This document shows positions 1 to 8,632 of a stretch of 37,900 nucleotides of DNA, piece by piece. The notes under the pieces are model-generated. The model was not told where the DNA came from. It was given only the letters and a program-made list of their open reading frames with translations, and ran no database searches. A program made the position numbers and the translations under genes. Within the stretch, counting starts at the first letter, position 1. Every line of letters begins with the position of its first letter. Source of the stretch: CAYLJO01 sp964383905 (GTDB taxonomy: Bacteria; Acidobacteriota; Blastocatellia; Pyrinomonadales; Pyrinomonadaceae); assembly GCA_964383905.1 (NCBI GenBank), contig CAYLJO010000036.1:1-37900 (forward strand), written 5' to 3'.

Positions 1-87
1 GAAGGGGTTGATGGCGGAGGGGTGCAACCGATGGCGGAGGCTGGTGAGTCGTCTGGCGTCTCAAGCGTCTCGGATGTGGCGAGCTAA
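1..87 (+). CDS. C-terminal end of an unidentified gene (partial)
   Basis: Frame 1 is open from the first base to a TAA at 85-87 and gives 28 residues rich in Gly, Ser, Val and Glu. A strong hairpin with a T-rich tail follows 22 bases later, as expected at the end of a transcription unit. The composition suggests a disordered C-terminal tail. The fragment is too short to name the family. The reading frame is inferred mainly from the terminator placement. Confidence 0.45.
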   Translation, partial: EGVDGGGVQPMAEAGESSGVSSVSDVAS

Positions 88-109
88 TAAAGTCCTCGGC
101 AGGAGATTA

Positions 110-143
110 AAGGGCGCTTCGGATAGCCGGTCGAAGCGCCCTT
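110..143 (+). terminator. Rho-independent terminator
   Basis: A perfect 12-bp inverted repeat (110-121 with 132-143) has a 10-base loop and is followed by CCTTTTG. It lies just after the TAA at 85-87 and would end the upstream gene. Confidence 0.75.
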
Positions 144-433
144 CCTTTTGTGGGGACAAACGATCGCCGCGCTTGTGCGTAATCGTCCGGCTATTGATGG
201 TCAAGGTCTATTCATTCCCCGAAATAAAGTACCAGCTAGCCCCCAGAGGGGAGCAAGAATGTAGCCCACGGCTGCCGCGGGTAGACACAGCATTAAGATT
301 GGAGAGACCCAGTGGGGTTTGCTGTCATTGCTTGCTTTAATTTAGGTAGAACTAATGGGTTAAATCCTTAATTTTTTGATAAACTGTAAGGGTTGCGTGT
401 ATCAATACTAATGTAACCAGCCGACGGTAAAAG
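144..433. other. Intergenic region before the molybdopterin oxidoreductase
   Basis: No convincing gene is seen. It presumably holds the promoter of the gene at 434. An AT-rich stretch at about 355-385 contains a TTGATA hexamer, but I could not pair it with a well-spaced -10 box. No tRNA-like or known riboswitch pattern was recognised. Confidence 0.4.
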
Positions 434-2542
434 ATGGCTCGAACTATTAATCAAAACGGAAGACATGAACACGGCCTCAAAGTTGTTAGGGCCGCGTGCC
501 CGCACGACTGCCCGGACACATGTGCAATGCTGGTGACGGTGGAAAACGGGCAGGCGGTGCGCGTCGCCGGGGATCCTGATCACCCGTACACCCGCGGCTT
601 TCTCTGCACCAAGGTCGCCAACTATGAGCAGCGCACATACAGCCCCGACCGCGTACGTACCTGTCTGAAACGTGTTGGAGCGAAGGGTGAAGGACACTTC
701 GAACCGATCAGTTGGGGCGAGGCGCTGGATATCATCGCCGCGCGATTCACCGCACTCGCAGAGTCGGGCGAAGGCGCGGAGACTATTCTCCCCTACAGTT
801 ATTGCGGCACGATGGGCCTGGTCCAGTCACAATCAATGGACCGTCGCTTCTTTCATCGTCTCGGCGCGTCGCAACTCGACCGAACGATCTGCGCCTCCGC
901 CGGGACGGCAGGCTATAAGGCAACTATCGGTGCCACGATCGGAACTGACCCCGAGCGTTTCAGAGAGGCGCGTCTGATTTTACTCTGGGGAACCAATACG
1001 CTCTCATCCAACGTGCATCTGTGGCCGGAGGTTCTTCGGGCGCGAGATAACGGCGCGCGGATCATTGCAATTGATCCGCGTCGCACACGCACGGCCGCTC
1101 AATGTGATGAGCATATTGTCCCCCTGCCCGGCACCGACGCGGCGCTCGCGCTCGGAGTGATGCACGTGATTTTTGCGGACGGCCTCGAAGATAAAGATTA
1201 CCTGGAGCGCTACACAGTCGGGGCCGATGCTTTACTCAATCGCGCGCGCGAATATCCGCCGGAGCGTGTGGCAGCCATCTGCGGATTAGCGCCGGAAACA
1301 ATTGTGCGTCTCGCGCGTCTCTATGCAACCGTGAAGCCTTCCGTGATCCGCATCAATTACGGTTTACAGCGACACAGGGGTGGCGGCATGGCCGTGCGCA
1401 CGCTCACTTGCTTGCCCGCGGTCGTCGGCACGTGGCGCGATCCGGCGGGCGGTATCCTGCTCTCGACGAGCGGAACGTTCCCGCTGAACTTCAACGTGCT
1501 CGAGCGCCCTGACCTGATGCCAACACCCAACCCGCGCATGCTCAACATGTCGCGGCTCGGCGATCTTTTGACAAAGACGGACGATCCGCCCGTGCGCGCC
1601 CTCTACGTTTATAATTCGAATCCGGCGGCGGTCGCCCCGGAGCAAAAGAAGGTGCTGGCGGGCCTGCGGCGCGAAGATTTGTTCACTATAGTTCATGAGC
1701 AGTTTCTAACGGACACGACCGACTACGCGGATATCGTGCTTCCCGCCACCACGCAGTTAGAGCACTTTGATCTACATAAGGCTTACGGCCATCTTTACCT
1801 CGTCGTCAACGAGCGGGCCATCCTGCCGCTCCATGAAGCGAAATCTAACTCGGAGGTCTTTCGCCTGCTCGCGGCGCGCATGAATTTTCAGGAGGATTGT
1901 TTCAGGGATTCTGACGAAGACATCGCCAGACAAGCAATCTCAAATGATCAGCCGGCGCTCCGTGGCATCACGCTTGAGCGCCTGCGTGAACAGGGGTGGA
2001 TGCGCCTCAGCGTGCCTGGAATGTTCGCGCCTTTTGCCGAAGGAAATTTTCCGACCACATCGGGCAAATGCGAACTCTATTCCGAAAAGCTGGAAGCGCA
2101 AGGCTTGCCCGCCGTCCCCGAGTTCATTCCCCCGAATGAGTCGCGCCAGAGCTCGCCGAATCTGGCTGGCCGTTACCCGCTGGCCCTCATTAGCCCCGCG
2201 GCGCACGCATTTCTCAATTCGAGCTTTGCCAATCTTCCCAAGCATTTGCGGCAGGAGCTTCGTCCCTTCGTTGAAATCAATCCGGCAGACGCAGCCGCGC
2301 GTGATATCAAAGATGGCGACACCGTACGTGCGTTCAACGAGCGTGGCTCGTGCGAGCTTTCGGCGGTGGTCACCACCCGCGCCCGCGAAGGGGTGGTCGT
2401 TTCACCTTCCGTCTGGTGGAACAAGCTTTCGCCCGGGCAGGCAAATATCAATCAATTGACTTCGCAATCGCTCACCGACATGGGCGGTGGCGCGACCTTT
2501 TATGATGCATTGGTTGAGATCGAGCGAATCAGTAAACAATAA
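434..2542 (+). CDS. Molybdopterin-dependent oxidoreductase (DMSO reductase superfamily)
   Basis: This 702-residue protein has the three-part layout of single-subunit molybdopterin oxidoreductases. An N-terminal Fe4S4 domain carries Cys22, Cys26, Cys30 and Cys58 (C-x3-C-x3-C-x27-C, within CPHDCPDTC). The central molybdopterin domains span about residues 60-500, and a C-terminal dinucleotide-binding domain spans about 570-700. Cys153, in the segment TICASAG, is a possible molybdenum ligand by position; this is inference. No Tat signal is visible at the N-terminus, so the enzyme is probably cytoplasmic. The substrate cannot be read from the sequence. No electron-transfer or membrane-anchor subunit is next to it. 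The 434 start keeps the Cys motif near residue 22, although its ribosome-binding site is weak. The next gene starts 29 bases downstream on the same strand. Confidence 0.9.
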   Translation: MARTINQNGRHEHGLKVVRAACPHDCPDTCAMLVTVENGQAVRVAGDPDHPYTRGFLCTKVANYEQRTYSPDRVRTCLKRVGAKGEGHFEPISWGEALDIIAARFTALAESGEGAETILPYSYCGTMGLVQSQSMDRRFFHRLGASQLDRTICASAGTAGYKATIGATIGTDPERFREARLILLWGTNTLSSNVHLWPEVLRARDNGARIIAIDPRRTRTAAQCDEHIVPLPGTDAALALGVMHVIFADGLEDKDYLERYTVGADALLNRAREYPPERVAAICGLAPETIVRLARLYATVKPSVIRINYGLQRHRGGGMAVRTLTCLPAVVGTWRDPAGGILLSTSGTFPLNFNVLERPDLMPTPNPRMLNMSRLGDLLTKTDDPPVRALYVYNSNPAAVAPEQKKVLAGLRREDLFTIVHEQFLTDTTDYADIVLPATTQLEHFDLHKAYGHLYLVVNERAILPLHEAKSNSEVFRLLAARMNFQEDCFRDSDEDIARQAISNDQPALRGITLERLREQGWMRLSVPGMFAPFAEGNFPTTSGKCELYSEKLEAQGLPAVPEFIPPNESRQSSPNLAGRYPLALISPAAHAFLNSSFANLPKHLRQELRPFVEINPADAAARDIKDGDTVRAFNERGSCELSAVVTTRAREGVVVSPSVWWNKLSPGQANINQLTSQSLTDMGGGATFYDALVEIERISKQ

Positions 2543-2571
2543 CCACAGCGGCGAGTGTAAGTCCTCGTTTC

Positions 2572-4872
2572 ATGCATAAAAACAGTCACTCTGAAAGTTT
2601 TCGCACCCTATACGTGTCGATGCTTAAATCCGCTCTCGTCCTCATGGCCTACGCTCCCGGTGTGTTCATGCTAGGCGTGGCGATGGGTCAAAAGCCACAG
2701 CAACAACACTCGCGTAAGCCGGTAGCGCGGTCTACGGCGCGCGTCAGGATTCCGGATGAAATCATGCTGCGCATCCTCCGCGCGGAGGATGCGCGTCGTT
2801 GGGATGTCACCCTCGGATCATTATTACTTGATAGAAACCCTCGTGTCCGCCAGCGCGCCGCGCTGGCAACGGGACGCATTGGCGACGAGCGCGCATTGTC
2901 GTCGCTGATAACCTTGCTTCAGACTGACAGAGACGCGAGCGTGCGCGCGATGGCCGCATTTGCGCTGGGACAAGTTGGGTCGGCGGCGGGCGCAGACGCA
3001 TTGGTTTCTGCATTGCGCCGGGGTGAAACGAGTGAAGTGCGTGCGCGCGCCATCGAAGCTGTTGGTAAAATCGCTGCCGCTCTGCCCAAGACGGATGAAG
3101 AGAGAGCGCGTGACTTGGGCGGACAAATCATAAACGCGCTTGCATCCGCGTCTCAGGAGGATCTCAAGCAAAACCGGCAACTGATCCTGCTGGGATTAAC
3201 GGCTGTGCTGCGCGCCCGTCCAGCGTCCGCAAGCTCCACTGTCGCACAATTTCTTTCGAGCGGAGACGCGCGCATTCGTGCCGATGCCGCCAACACGCTG
3301 GCTCGCCTGCGCGCCAAGGATGCCAATGACCAATTGCGAGTCTTGTTGACGAATGATACGGATGCGGTTGTCCGGGCCAACGCGGCGCGTGCGCTGGGCG
3401 CGGCGGAGGATCAAGCTGCGCTCGACGCCCTTGTGGATCGAAGTACGAATGACGCGGACGAGCGCGTGCGCGTGAGTGCCATTCGCGCTCTTGGCTCGTT
3501 GAAAGACACTGGCAGCGCCACACCGCTCCTACAGCGGGCGGTGCTATTATTCGTTCGTTATCGCACCTTAAAAAATGGTGCGGACAGGATAGAGCATCCG
3601 TCTGAAACAAATGAACTGCTGGAGATTGCGACGGCCCTTGGCCTTGTGCTCGCCAACACGGGCGATGCGCGAGCCGTCGCTTGGCTGCGCGAGTTCCGCG
3701 AAGCGGAGGAAGAAGCCGCGCCGGAAATAGAGATTGCTTTTGCGCGTATTGCGCCTGCCGCTTACTTGCGCGAGTGGCCTTTTAATAAGCTTACCGACAC
3801 GACGGCGCTTGCAAAGCTTCGGAAGAATTGGAGAGTGATGTCTAGCCTCGCACAGGGACTCGGCGCAATATCCGGTCTGACGGCCTTAGCGGCAGGCAAT
3901 AGTGTCATTGGCATGAGGGCCGATGCGCAAATCATTCTGCGCGAATTACTGGACGACCCCGGCACGCCGGCGCTGGCTCAGCCCGACGTGCTGCGTGCTC
4001 TAGCCTCATTCAAGGGGAATGATCTCGGCGAGGTGCTGCGTAAGCAGTTAAGCAGTGCGGACGTGATTGTGCGCGCGACGGCCGCCGAGTTGCTGAATGA
4101 CCTTCCGCCGGATGAGACCAACACACGCGCCCTCGCCGAGGCTTTGCCGGCCGCCATGCGCGACGAGATGAATGATGCGGCACTCGCGATTCTTGATGTG
4201 CTCGCCAAACAAAAGGGCCCGACCGCCAATAACGCGATTAAAACCGCGCTCGGCTCGGCGGATCATCTCATTCGCCGTCGTGCCGTTATGCTATTGAGAG
4301 CTAACGGAGCAAGTGATTATCAATCGAGCAACGGAGGTGTCGCGACACGCCATACCGTATCAGATTATCAGCGCGCGATTGCCCGCCGCGGAAGGCTCAT
4401 TCGCGCGACTGTTTCAACTGATAAGGGATCGTTTACAATCGAGCTTTTACCAGAAGACGCGCCGCTGACGGTTGATAATTTCATACAGCTTGCGGGGCGC
4501 GGATTCTTTAACGGCATCACATTTCATCGCGTCGTACCTAACTTTGTCATTCAGGGTGGTGACCCGCGCGGCGATGGCAACGGCGGCCCCGGCTACCAGA
4601 TTCGCTGCGAGATAAATGAAGTCCCTTATGATCGTGGTGCGGTCGGCATGGCTCTCTCAGGTAAAGATACGGGCGGCTCGCAGTGGTTCGTGACGCATTC
4701 ACCGCAGCCGCACTTGGACGGTGGCTATACGGTCTTTGGCCGCGTCCTCACAGCTGATATGCATGTCGTCGATGGTATCGCGCGCGGCGATCAAATTCGC
4801 AGCGTTAGTGTAACGGAGGTTCCGCGCTCTGCATCCAAAGAAGGGAATAGGGCTCCCGCACTACGCAGGTGA
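2572..4872 (+). CDS. Secreted HEAT-repeat protein fused to a cyclophilin-type peptidyl-prolyl isomerase
   Basis: This 766-residue protein has a hydrophobic export segment at about residues 17-40 (an alternative start is Met17 at 2620). Alpha-helical HEAT/PBS-like repeats follow at about residues 60-330 and 440-590. A cyclophilin domain occupies about 611-750. The cyclophilin signature FHRVVPNFVIQGGD is intact, with Arg653 at the position of human CypA Arg55, and GSQWFV matches GSQFFI. His714 sits where CypA has Trp121, a change common in bacterial cyclophilins and linked to weak cyclosporin binding. The enzyme should catalyse prolyl cis-trans isomerisation outside the cytoplasm. The HEAT solenoid probably binds partner proteins. 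It lies between the molybdopterin enzyme and the M1-like protein on the same strand with short gaps, so co-transcription is likely. Confidence 0.88.
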   Translation: MHKNSHSESFRTLYVSMLKSALVLMAYAPGVFMLGVAMGQKPQQQHSRKPVARSTARVRIPDEIMLRILRAEDARRWDVTLGSLLLDRNPRVRQRAALATGRIGDERALSSLITLLQTDRDASVRAMAAFALGQVGSAAGADALVSALRRGETSEVRARAIEAVGKIAAALPKTDEERARDLGGQIINALASASQEDLKQNRQLILLGLTAVLRARPASASSTVAQFLSSGDARIRADAANTLARLRAKDANDQLRVLLTNDTDAVVRANAARALGAAEDQAALDALVDRSTNDADERVRVSAIRALGSLKDTGSATPLLQRAVLLFVRYRTLKNGADRIEHPSETNELLEIATALGLVLANTGDARAVAWLREFREAEEEAAPEIEIAFARIAPAAYLREWPFNKLTDTTALAKLRKNWRVMSSLAQGLGAISGLTALAAGNSVIGMRADAQIILRELLDDPGTPALAQPDVLRALASFKGNDLGEVLRKQLSSADVIVRATAAELLNDLPPDETNTRALAEALPAAMRDEMNDAALAILDVLAKQKGPTANNAIKTALGSADHLIRRRAVMLLRANGASDYQSSNGGVATRHTVSDYQRAIARRGRLIRATVSTDKGSFTIELLPEDAPLTVDNFIQLAGRGFFNGITFHRVVPNFVIQGGDPRGDGNGGPGYQIRCEINEVPYDRGAVGMALSGKDTGGSQWFVTHSPQPHLDGGYTVFGRVLTADMHVVDGIARGDQIRSVSVTEVPRSASKEGNRAPALRR

Positions 4873-4899
4873 AGCCGAAGGCGGTGAAGTACGCCAAAA

Positions 4900-6726
4900 A
4901 TGACCCGTATTGCAGCAAAGAGAGCGAACTCGACATTGAATCGAACAGGCGAACAATTAGAAGCCATAGATGTGGTGCCTTGTCATCCTGTTCTCCTCGC
5001 CATTAGGCTCTGCGCCGCGACGGCCGTCTTCGTAATATCCACAGCCGCGCAGCAGCTACCGCGCACGCCCAACCCTATCACGCGCGCCCCGGAAGCGACC
5101 CCCCGCTCGCGCTATCGAATCGACTGGACGCTTGATTTCGATGGACGATCATACGGCGGAGTCGAACGCGTTCGTTGGATTAATCGCGGCGGCCGTCCGG
5201 CCTCTGTCCTCTATTTCCATCTATACGCCAACATGGGCGCCGGCGCCCCGTCTTCGGAAGCACCACGACTTGACGTGAGTGAAGTGCGCGATACCGCATC
5301 AAATGAACCGCTCTCATTCTCGCTCGATGATCAAGCGACCATCTTGCGCGTTAATTTACGCGGGGGGGTCGCCGCCGGAGCGGCGGCAGGGATTGAGATC
5401 AAGTTCAAGGGGAGTGTGCCGAAAACCAATGTCGAACAGACGAGCCTTTTTGCGCACATTGTGCAGCAGGTTGGAGCGGCACTGAGAAGCGAGCGTGAAA
5501 TGCGGCACCCGCGTGACGTGAATTTCCGCTGCCGCGGTTTGATGCTGCTCGGTAACGCTTATCCTGTGTTGGCCGCACGAGACGGCGACGACTGGCAGCG
5601 CAAAGTTGAGCTGACGATCGGCGATACGGTGTTTACGGAAACAGCAGATTATCATGTGGCAATTAACGCGCCGTCGGACCTAATGATCTTCGCTTCAGGT
5701 ACTTCGGCGGGCAATGTCGCCCGTGGCGCAAGAACCATACATCAGTTCGAAGGCGAGAATCTGCGTGATTTCGCGATCGTCGCCGGACACGCGTTGAGGT
5801 CGGAAGAGAGAGTGGTTGGCGACGTGATCGTGCGCTCTATCTTCATACCAGAGCACGAGACGGTCGGACGGCGTGTGCTCGCGGCGGCGGCCGATGCGGT
5901 GCGCGTTTATGTCGCCCGCTTTGGTCCCTTGCCGTATAAAACGTTCAGCGTCGTCGACGCGCCGCTGAGCGCCGGTCTGGGGAGCACAGAGTTCAGTGGA
6001 TTGGGAGCGATTGCCAGCGCCTTCTACGTAGACTTCGATGCGCCGCAAATGCACAACCTGCCTGAGATCATTCGCGAGCAACGCACATCCATTGAGGAGA
6101 GCCTGGAATGGACGGTGGCCCACGTCGTCGCGCACCAGTGGTGGGGCGCCGTGGTCGGTAACGATCCATCTCGCCAGCCCTTTCTCGATGAAGCGCTGGC
6201 AAACTGGTCGGCACTGCTTTACTACACGGATATTCACGGTGAAGAGCGAGCCGCCGGTGCGATGGAAGATCAATTGCGCGGCGTTTATAAAGTCTACCGC
6301 ACCTTCGGCGGTGAGGATATGACGGCTGATCGCGCCGCGCGTGATTACCGAAACTCCTTTCAGTATGCAGCCATCGTCGGCAGCAAAGGAGCCTTGATGT
6401 TTGCGGCGCTGCGCCGTTTAATGGGTGATGAAAGATTTTTCGCGGCGCTCAGGAGCTATTACAAAGCGAATAAGTTTGAGATCGCGGAGATGGATGATCT
6501 GCGTGGCGCGTTTCTCGCCGAATCAGCCATTGCACAGCGTCGCGCGGTGGCGCGCACCTTTAACCGCTGGCTCTCGAGTAAACACGGGGACGAAGACATC
6601 GCGACGCCCGACCCAAAGCTCGCCGCTACGCTCGGCATCAATCCGGCGCCGCCCAAGAGCAACGACCGTAATGCTTTTGCGCGACTGGGAAAGTTTTTCT
6701 GGCAACAGATGACCCGGATACGTTAA
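4900..6726 (+). CDS. M1 aminopeptidase-like protein with degenerate active site
   Basis: This 608-residue protein has an N-terminal hydrophobic export segment (about residues 30-48), a beta-rich M1-type N-domain, and a gluzincin-like domain. The metal-site pattern is HVVAHQWWG (His408, His412) with Glu431 exactly 18 residues after His412, so all three zinc ligands of the HExxH-x18-E motif are present. The catalytic Glu, however, is Val409 (codon GTC). The position of the conserved M1 active-site Tyr (PepN Tyr381, in the Y-x-K-G context) is Gly494 in VGSKGAL. Zinc binding may survive, but peptidase activity is doubtful. The family assignment rests on these motifs and on spacing that matches PepN and LTA4H. 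It follows the HEAT-cyclophilin gene by 27 bases and may share its transcript. A scaffold or binding role outside the cytoplasm is possible. Confidence 0.85.
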   Translation: MTRIAAKRANSTLNRTGEQLEAIDVVPCHPVLLAIRLCAATAVFVISTAAQQLPRTPNPITRAPEATPRSRYRIDWTLDFDGRSYGGVERVRWINRGGRPASVLYFHLYANMGAGAPSSEAPRLDVSEVRDTASNEPLSFSLDDQATILRVNLRGGVAAGAAAGIEIKFKGSVPKTNVEQTSLFAHIVQQVGAALRSEREMRHPRDVNFRCRGLMLLGNAYPVLAARDGDDWQRKVELTIGDTVFTETADYHVAINAPSDLMIFASGTSAGNVARGARTIHQFEGENLRDFAIVAGHALRSEERVVGDVIVRSIFIPEHETVGRRVLAAAADAVRVYVARFGPLPYKTFSVVDAPLSAGLGSTEFSGLGAIASAFYVDFDAPQMHNLPEIIREQRTSIEESLEWTVAHVVAHQWWGAVVGNDPSRQPFLDEALANWSALLYYTDIHGEERAAGAMEDQLRGVYKVYRTFGGEDMTADRAARDYRNSFQYAAIVGSKGALMFAALRRLMGDERFFAALRSYYKANKFEIAEMDDLRGAFLAESAIAQRRAVARTFNRWLSSKHGDEDIATPDPKLAATLGINPAPPKSNDRNAFARLGKFFWQQMTRIR

Positions 6727-7162
6727 TTTAAGCCCCGTCATTTCCTGTAACTGTTAACCCGCTCGCGGTACTGTAACGTACGCTCGATCATAATTTGCTC
6801 TAAGGCGCCAAAACCTCATTGCGGTTGAGTCACTCTCCTTTAAGGTGGTAATACTTGGTTTATTCTTGGCCTCTTTTTTATGGCTCAGACAATTTCAGAA
6901 GCCCCCATTGAAAATAGCCCGGATATTACAGAAGGATGGGCAAACAGCACAGGAAGCAGATGAATCCGATACGGTGGCAGCACACAAACTCACCTTACTT
7001 AAAGAAATGTGAACCGCCCTAAGCAAGACTGTTGGTAAGTTATGGCAGGCGTAGAATAGCTTCGCCCTGACGCTTCGATACAAAGGAAAAGGGCAACTGT
7101 TTTAGGATTGCCCTTTTCCTTTGTTATTGCTGTCCGTCTGCCTTCGACCACCTCACATACCG
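6727..7162. other. Intergenic region between convergent genes
   Basis: This region lies between the 3' ends of the M1-like gene (+) and the receiver protein (-). Apart from the hairpin at 7081-7123, nothing is supported. A 27-codon ORF at 6880-6963 (+) has no ribosome-binding site and no recognisable sequence, so it is not called. Confidence 0.5.
7081..7123. terminator. Bidirectional terminator hairpin
   Basis: A perfect 16-bp inverted repeat (7081-7096 with 7108-7123) has an 11-base loop. The arms carry AAAGGAAAA and TTTTCCTTT, giving U-rich tails in both directions. It sits between converging genes and can stop transcription from both sides. Confidence 0.75.
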
Positions 7163-7570
7163 TCATGAACTGCCCGCGCTGAGCAGCATCCGCAGCATCA
7201 TTTGTAGCTGAGTGGCCTTGAATGGCTTCGGGAGGAAAAAGACTGCGCCAGCGGCTAAACCTTCGGAAGAGAGTTTCGGGTCGCGCTCACCCGTCATTAT
7301 CATCACGGGGATACTCTTCAGATCCGGCTCTTTCTTCATGTAACGGACCAACTCGAGTCCGGACATGTGAGGCATCTTGATGTCGAGAATGGCTGCGGTG
7401 AGGTTGCGGTTTTTTTGGAGGATCTTGTGCGCCTCACGACCGTCGGGGGCGAGCACCGCCGTACATCCTTCTTTCTCAATCGCAGCCGCCATTAGGCGCA
7501 AGATCGCCGGATCGTCATCGGCAACAAGGATGTGGCATGAAGCTTGAGAAGATTTCCCTGGCATTTTCAC
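7163..7570 (-). CDS. Single-domain response regulator (CheY-like receiver)
   Basis: This 135-residue protein is a stand-alone receiver domain. Acidic residues Asp18 to Asp20 follow the first beta strand. Asp63 in AAILDIKMP is the expected phosphoacceptor, Thr93 is the switch residue, and Lys115 in LPKPF is the conserved Lys. No DNA-binding or output domain follows, so it likely acts by protein contact, as CheY or Spo0F do. No histidine kinase is encoded nearby, so the partner is unknown. The annotated start is GTG; ATG two codons later (7564) is equally reasonable. It lies 78 bases downstream of the small helical protein on the same strand. Confidence 0.88.
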   Translation of the reverse strand: MKMPGKSSQASCHILVADDDPAILRLMAAAIEKEGCTAVLAPDGREAHKILQKNRNLTAAILDIKMPHMSGLELVRYMKKEPDLKSIPVMIMTGERDPKLSSEGLAAGAVFFLPKPFKATQLQMMLRMLLSAGSS

Positions 7571-7648
7571 TCTTCATCCGGGTTATAGTATAAATGATAC
7601 CATCGCGTTTAGGAAAAAAGAGCGCGCCGCGCGCAAGTAACAATGGCA

Positions 7649-7930
7649 TCATTCTTCATCGGACAGTGGCGCGAAATCAGGCGTATTTGGCTCAGGAGGC
7701 AACCGCAGCTCTGCGCAAGCCACCCAATCATCGCAAGCCGCGACAGAATCCCTAAATTCTTGGATCTTATTCCCGGCCATTAATCGCAACTCTCCGGCTC
7801 GCTCTTGCCAGTTCTCATCTAAAAGACTGTTTGCGTAGTCTTCGAAGAGGTCGGCCAACTCACGCGCCTTCTGTGCCGCCTTTCGTGCATCCTTGGCCGC
7901 GTAGTGCAATGCCTTTTGTTGCTGGCTCAC
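7649..7930 (-). CDS. Small helical protein of unknown function
   Basis: This 93-residue protein is not recognised. It is rich in Ala, Glu, Lys and Arg in its first 70 residues, with a pattern that suggests one or two long helices. The C-terminus is acidic and Pro-containing. The start is GTG and overlaps the TGA of the broken reading frame upstream (GTGA), a translational-coupling arrangement. If the upstream gene is dead, this gene may have lost its coupled translation. The assignment as a real gene rests on composition and the coupled start. Confidence 0.55.
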   Translation of the reverse strand: MSQQQKALHYAAKDARKAAQKARELADLFEDYANSLLDENWQERAGELRLMAGNKIQEFRDSVAACDDWVACAELRLPPEPNTPDFAPLSDEE

Positions 7931-8384
7931 TTCTTGCCGCCTTTCTTCTTGCCAAACTTGCGCGTTGAAGGGCTGTGACTGGGCTCTGCTTTTCCTACGG
8001 CACCCGTTTTTGAGCCGACGGGCTTAGGTTGTGATGGTTTAGCTTTCGGATGAAATAGCTTCTTAATCGATCTGGTTGAAGTACTTCCCCTTGCTCATCA
8101 ATAATGAGTAGCAACCGCCTATCCGTAAGCCTCACCGACTGCCACGGGGCATTAACCGAAACCCACCCGCAGACGGATTAATTGCGCCCAAGTCCAAGCC
8201 ACCCTCATATGGGCTAAGGAGCGATTCTAGCCCGCCAGCAAATAGTTTGACCAGCCCGATAGGTCCACTTATATTCCCCGCACCTTCAAGCGACAGGCAT
8301 TGTAGCTTTAGTGACGTGACTTCCTCCAGCTACCAACAGCTGACCGGCAACAACTCTTATTAACGGGCATTTTTCTTGCCCCAT
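7927..8384 (-). pseudogene. Small gene broken by at least three frame changes
   Basis: On the minus strand, an ATG at 8384 with GGAG ten bases upstream opens a frame starting MGQEKCPLIRVVAGQ that stops at 8286. A second frame, open from 8329 to 8132, contains GPIGLVKLFAGGLESLL. A third, open from 8177 to 7995, contains DRRLLLIIDEQGEVLQ. A fourth, open from 8094, ends in a lysine-rich tail (KKKGGKK) at 7927, overlapping the next gene's GTG. Each segment looks protein-like and the four join in order to make about 150 residues. The product family is not recognised. Either the gene is decayed or the sequence has local indel errors. Frame switches must fall in 8329-8286, 8177-8132 and 8094-7995. 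Confidence 0.6.
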
Positions 8385-8632
8385 ATTGCTCAAGCTCCGT
8401 TTACCTGCCTGAACCTCAGGTCTAAGACTGCGCCCCCCGGCACATATATGTACCGGGCACGGGACTCATAAGGGCCAAACGACTTGGAATGATGCTAGAA
8501 CGAGTTTTCTTGCATCTTCCTGATAAGTTCCCGCATCTTATTTCCTGTGAAATGGCTGCAACACCAGGTTAATTGTTAGTTTTGGCAACGTAGCTCATCT
8601 TCCTGCAGGGCTACTCGGCGGAGGACCCGGAT

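Noticed and set aside
6880..6963. 27-codon open frame in the gap after the M1-like gene
   Set aside because: No ribosome-binding site, no recognisable sequence, and the length is expected by chance.
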